This document shows positions 34,497-36,891 of a DNA stretch of 36,891 bases, in pieces. The notes under the pieces are model-generated. The model did not search any database. It was given only the letters and a program-made list of their open reading frames with translations, and was not told the origin of the DNA. The stretch's first letter is position 1; each line of letters starts with the position of its first letter. The translations under genes and the position numbers were made by a program. Origin of the DNA: an uncultured Devosia sp. (GTDB lineage: Bacteria > Pseudomonadota > Alphaproteobacteria > Rhizobiales > Devosiaceae); the NCBI RefSeq assembly GCF_913055165.1, contig NZ_CAJXJS010000038.1, forward strand, positions 1-36,891, in the 5' to 3' direction.

Positions 34497-35537
34497 GCGA
34501 GGGCTGCCGTCAGTCCTCCAATCGTTGACCGGCAGGGACGCGGACGCTTCGCAATACCCGTTGGTGAGCAGCCATGATTACCTACACGGCTGAACTGTCT
34601 CAAACGGACAGTCCCATCCCCACCCCGTTGAGGAAGGGCGTCGGCATGAGCGGGCCGGCAGCTGTCAGATGCGGCTGAGACAACACGAATGTCTTCTGTG
34701 GTTGGCCCCCGCATTGCAAGAGGTAATTCGGTGTTCTGGCGCATTGGTCGAGTGCAGTCTTCTGTCCGGCCTGTTGATGCAGTCAGTAGAGACTGCTGGC
34801 CCTGATGGGGTCGGCGAACAGGGTCCCAATCTGAAATCTAGGCTATGATGCCTCAGACATTCGACGGGTTGTCCCTGTTTCCGGCCTGACCGGTTTCGCC
34901 ATCACATCGCGTCGCTCTCACAACTTCATGGAGCCGTTTAATTGGCTCGAACTGGATCTTGCTTCAGGACTCTCTGATTTTACGCTGCAAGGCCTGGGGT
35001 ACGGCGAGCTTGGTAGACCTCGCCGCGGGCCCTGATAGCAAACCCACTTTGGCACTCAGATGCCGGGAGCGGGAGCCATCCACCTCATCTGAAATGGGGC
35101 GCCTAGCTGCCGTCCCAAGTGTGACGGCCCCCTCTCCGATGTCGCTTTCCCGAGCGAGTTTGTTCCGCCCAACTTCGGAAGCACGATCATTCATCGCTAA
35201 GGATGACAGGCCCGGACTTCTGGACCTTCATGACAAGATGGAAGAGCTCCCCCCAACAATGGAAACTCTATGGAGAGCGTCTCATCACATCGATTCTATA
35301 GCTATGCCACTCCGACATGGTGCTGCGGTCAACATGGCTTTCTAGGCGGTTGCCGATACGAGCCATGCGGACTTGCCCATACCAGATGTGCCCAACCAAG
35401 CTTGGGCGGTGGAAGGACCGATTCCGTTCCAACTGGATGGGCTTTGTCTTAAGTCTATGAAGCTACTAATTTATTTCTTCAGTGATCTCTCGAATTTGGA
35501 GAATCCGTATCACTCTCTACAGCTACAGGAGCGGTGC
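34497..35537. other. About 1 kb without a supported gene
   Basis: Short frames occur on both strands (for example 34959-35345 plus and 34964-35194 minus), but none shows a known motif, good start or normal codon pattern. A small hairpin gcagtc/gactgc lies near 34780-34797. The stretch separates hipBA from the rlmB block and may be decayed accessory DNA. I found no tRNA, CRISPR or transposase trace in it. Confidence 0.45.
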
Positions 35538-35930
35538 TCATGAGTCTTCATCGTCCTCGACGTCAGTCAGATAGACTGAAATTTCGATGTCGATGCCATG
35601 GAATGCTATGGCCGCGGCGGCATGTGCGGGCAGGCGGGCTGACATGGATTCGCCCTCACTGGGATAGTCGAATGCAATATCGAGCACTGCCTTGCCGATG
35701 CGTCGGTCCTCGAGCATGGTGGCGATGGCGACGCCCGAGCGCTCCGCCAGGTCCAGAATTGCCCGGATCGGGTTGGCGACTGGCACGTCGATCTGGGCGT
35801 AATGGCTGTTCTCTACGTCCTCGGGTTCGTAGCGTATAGAGAGCTGTTTGAGCGCAATATCCAATTCCTTCTGGGGCACCGTGACGCCGGACAACCTCAG
35901 GGCCATCGCAAATGGCTCAAACTGGCTCAC
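35538..35930 (-). CDS. Unknown 130-aa protein coupled to rlmB
   Basis: It starts with GTG at 35930 overlapping the rlmB stop (GTGA), so it is probably translated by coupling. The protein is acidic and ends in a run of D and E (DVEDDEDS). It alternates predicted strands and helices (LDIALKQLSIRYEP, AAAIAFHGIDIEISVYL). I do not recognise a family. The initial segment SQFEPFAMALRLSG resembles immunity-type or DUF-domain small proteins only in general layout. Reasonable codon use and the overlap support a true gene. Confidence 0.65.
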   Translation of the reverse strand: MSQFEPFAMALRLSGVTVPQKELDIALKQLSIRYEPEDVENSHYAQIDVPVANPIRAILDLAERSGVAIATMLEDRRIGKAVLDIAFDYPSEGESMSARLPAHAAAAIAFHGIDIEISVYLTDVEDDEDS

Positions 35931-36682
35931 TTGATCTTACCTGCAGTGGCGGCAAACAGCGCTATGGCTGCCGCGTTGGAAACATTGAGCGACTTGATGG
36001 GGCCGGGCATGTCGAGCCGGACCATCTCATCGCAGAGCTCTCTTGTACGCTGCCGCAGCCCCTTGCCTTCTGCGCCCAGGACCACGGCCAGCGGGATCGA
36101 ATCTGTGCGCGGACGCAGCTGCTCCTCAGCTTCCGAATCAAAACCCAGCACTAACATGCCGCGTTCCTTGAGATTTTCGAGCGTGTCGCCGAGATTGCGC
36201 ACCTCGATCATGGGCACGAGATCGAGCGCGCCCGAGGCGGCTTTTGCCATCACGCCGGTCTCTCGTGGCGAGTGGCGGGCGGTGGTGATGACGGCATCGG
36301 CGCCGAAGGCGCAGGCGGTGCGCAGGATAGCGCCGACATTGTGTGGGTCGGTCAATTGGTCAAGCACGACCACGAGGCTGAGTTTGGTAATGTCGTTGAG
36401 TCCAAAGCGGCTGACCGGGTCAACTTCCAGCGCCACACCTTGATGAACGGCTTCGCCGCCCAAAAGGCGATCGAGTTCCTTGGGGGTGGTCTCGGTTACC
36501 GGCACCTTGCCGATCTCCCCAGTTTCCTTGAGCCGGTTCAGGGCATTAGGGGTGGCCAATAGGGCCTTCTTGATGCGGCCCGGATTGTCGAGCGCGGCGC
36601 GGACCGTGTGCAGGCCATAGAGATAGACTGGCCCGGTGTCGGGATCGTATTTGGGCTTGGGCGGAAATTTGTTGCGGCTCAT
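35927..36682 (-). CDS. rlmB: 23S rRNA 2'-O-methyltransferase RlmB (TrmH/SpoU family)
   Basis: This SAM-dependent methylase of the SPOUT/TrmH superfamily modifies G2251 of 23S rRNA in E. coli. The 251-aa protein has an N-terminal substrate-binding domain (YLYGLHTVRAALDNP). The three SpoU motifs follow: DQLTDPHNVGAILRTA (motif 1), VVLGAEGKGL (motif 2) and LDMPGPIKSLNVSNAAAIAL (motif 3). The ATG at 36682 is chosen because the protein then begins MSRNKFPPKP, as in relatives; a start at 36814 would read through an unrelated, tRNA-proximal region. It lies just downstream of tRNA-Tyr on the same strand. A GC-rich stem at about 36688-36714 lies between them. Confidence 0.93.
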   Translation of the reverse strand: MSRNKFPPKPKYDPDTGPVYLYGLHTVRAALDNPGRIKKALLATPNALNRLKETGEIGKVPVTETTPKELDRLLGGEAVHQGVALEVDPVSRFGLNDITKLSLVVVLDQLTDPHNVGAILRTACAFGADAVITTARHSPRETGVMAKAASGALDLVPMIEVRNLGDTLENLKERGMLVLGFDSEAEEQLRPRTDSIPLAVVLGAEGKGLRQRTRELCDEMVRLDMPGPIKSLNVSNAAAIALFAATAGKIK

Positions 36683-36819
36683 GACTGGAGCGGTAGCGGT
36701 TTTACCGCGCTCCGGCAAGCAGTCCCGCCGCAGAACCAGACCGCTGAAACGTGTGTAGCGATACCAGGCCCGGCCACTTGGCAAATGCCGTGCTGGGAAA
36801 GTTGTCAGGTTCATGGGGG

Positions 36820-36891
36820 TGGTGGAGGGGACTGGATTCGAACCAGTGTAGCCTGAGGCGTCAGATTTACAGTCTGATGGATTTAACCACT
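36820..36891 (-). tRNA. tRNA-Tyr (anticodon GTA), 5' end beyond the window
   Basis: On the minus strand the sequence gives the anticodon arm cagactgtaaatctg with anticodon GTA, a long class II variable arm, a T-arm with ggttcgaatcc and the acceptor strand cccctcc followed by an encoded ACCA at 36823-36820. This matches tRNA-Tyr, which has an extra arm in bacteria. The 5' acceptor and most of the D-arm are cut off at the window end. tRNA genes are common integration sites, but no attachment repeat was found here. Confidence 0.92.

Noticed and set aside
34959..35345. A 128-aa plus-strand ORF in the gene-free kilobase
   Set aside because: No known motif, serine/leucine/arginine-rich composition typical of random frames, and no ribosome binding site.
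36820..36891. tRNA-Tyr as the integration site of an island in this window
   Set aside because: No integrase lies next to it and no direct repeat of its 3' end was seen elsewhere in the window.

Overview
This is a GC-rich bacterial window with short intergenic gaps and many ATGA or TGATG stop/start overlaps. Gene content points to an alphaproteobacterium of the Hyphomicrobiales (Rhizobiales). Pointers are the folE / IscU-like scaffold / yidD neighbourhood, a fused cysNC next to cysD and cysQ, a xylose-type importer whose ATPase has a single domain, and a ROK regulator divergent from it. A Devosia-like genus is a guess from general resemblance; nothing in the window proves it.

Layout. (1) 1-4.9 kb, housekeeping: folE (minus), then an Fe-S scaffold-like protein, yidD, a GFA/CENP-V-fold protein, thrS, a small coupled ORF and arfB. 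(2) 5.0-8.8 kb, a nucleotide-sugar cluster: UDP-glucose 6-dehydrogenase, a UDP-glucuronate 4-epimerase-like enzyme and a phosphomannomutase-type phosphohexomutase. (3) 8.8-14.8 kb, an accessory, gene-poor stretch. It holds a 60-bp tandem repeat ending in a strong terminator, the C-terminal stump of a Fic protein, a large exported protein of unknown function, a small orphan ORF, and a minus-strand cassette of three ORFs chained by ATGA overlaps (45 aa, 128 aa, tyrosine recombinase). The recombinase is frameshifted just before its catalytic tyrosine. (4) 14.8-20.5 kb, sulfate activation: SLC13-type permease, cysQ, cysD and cysNC, closed by a clear terminator, followed by a convergent manC-type gene. 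(5) 22.1-26.9 kb, a ROK regulator divergent from xylF-xylH-xylG-like genes with a terminator behind xylG. (6) 26.9-32.2 kb, a DUF1345 membrane protein, glutathione-dependent formaldehyde dehydrogenase, a P-loop ATPase, a YaiI/UPF0178 protein, a polysaccharide deacetylase lipoprotein and an alditol-oxidase-like flavoenzyme. (7) 32.2-35.5 kb, a second accessory patch: the tail of an IS3-type transposase, an AT-richer control region, a HipB/HipA toxin-antitoxin pair and about 1 kb without a gene. (8) 35.5-36.9 kb, a minus-strand block of tRNA-Tyr (cut by the window edge), rlmB and a coupled small ORF.

How the parts may work together. The ugd/epimerase/phosphomannomutase genes and manC supply UDP-GlcA, UDP-GalA and GDP-mannose for surface polysaccharide. 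CysD/CysNC/CysQ make PAPS and remove PAP, which suits cysteine synthesis and could also serve sulfated glycans; no sulfotransferase is present here, so that link is inference. The xylose importer and the alditol oxidase hint at pentose/polyol use.

I found no convincing large undescribed system. The best candidates for something new are the three-ORF recombinase cassette at 12.9-14.4 kb, the palindromic 60-bp repeat at 9.0 kb, and the inverted repeat ahead of hipBA.
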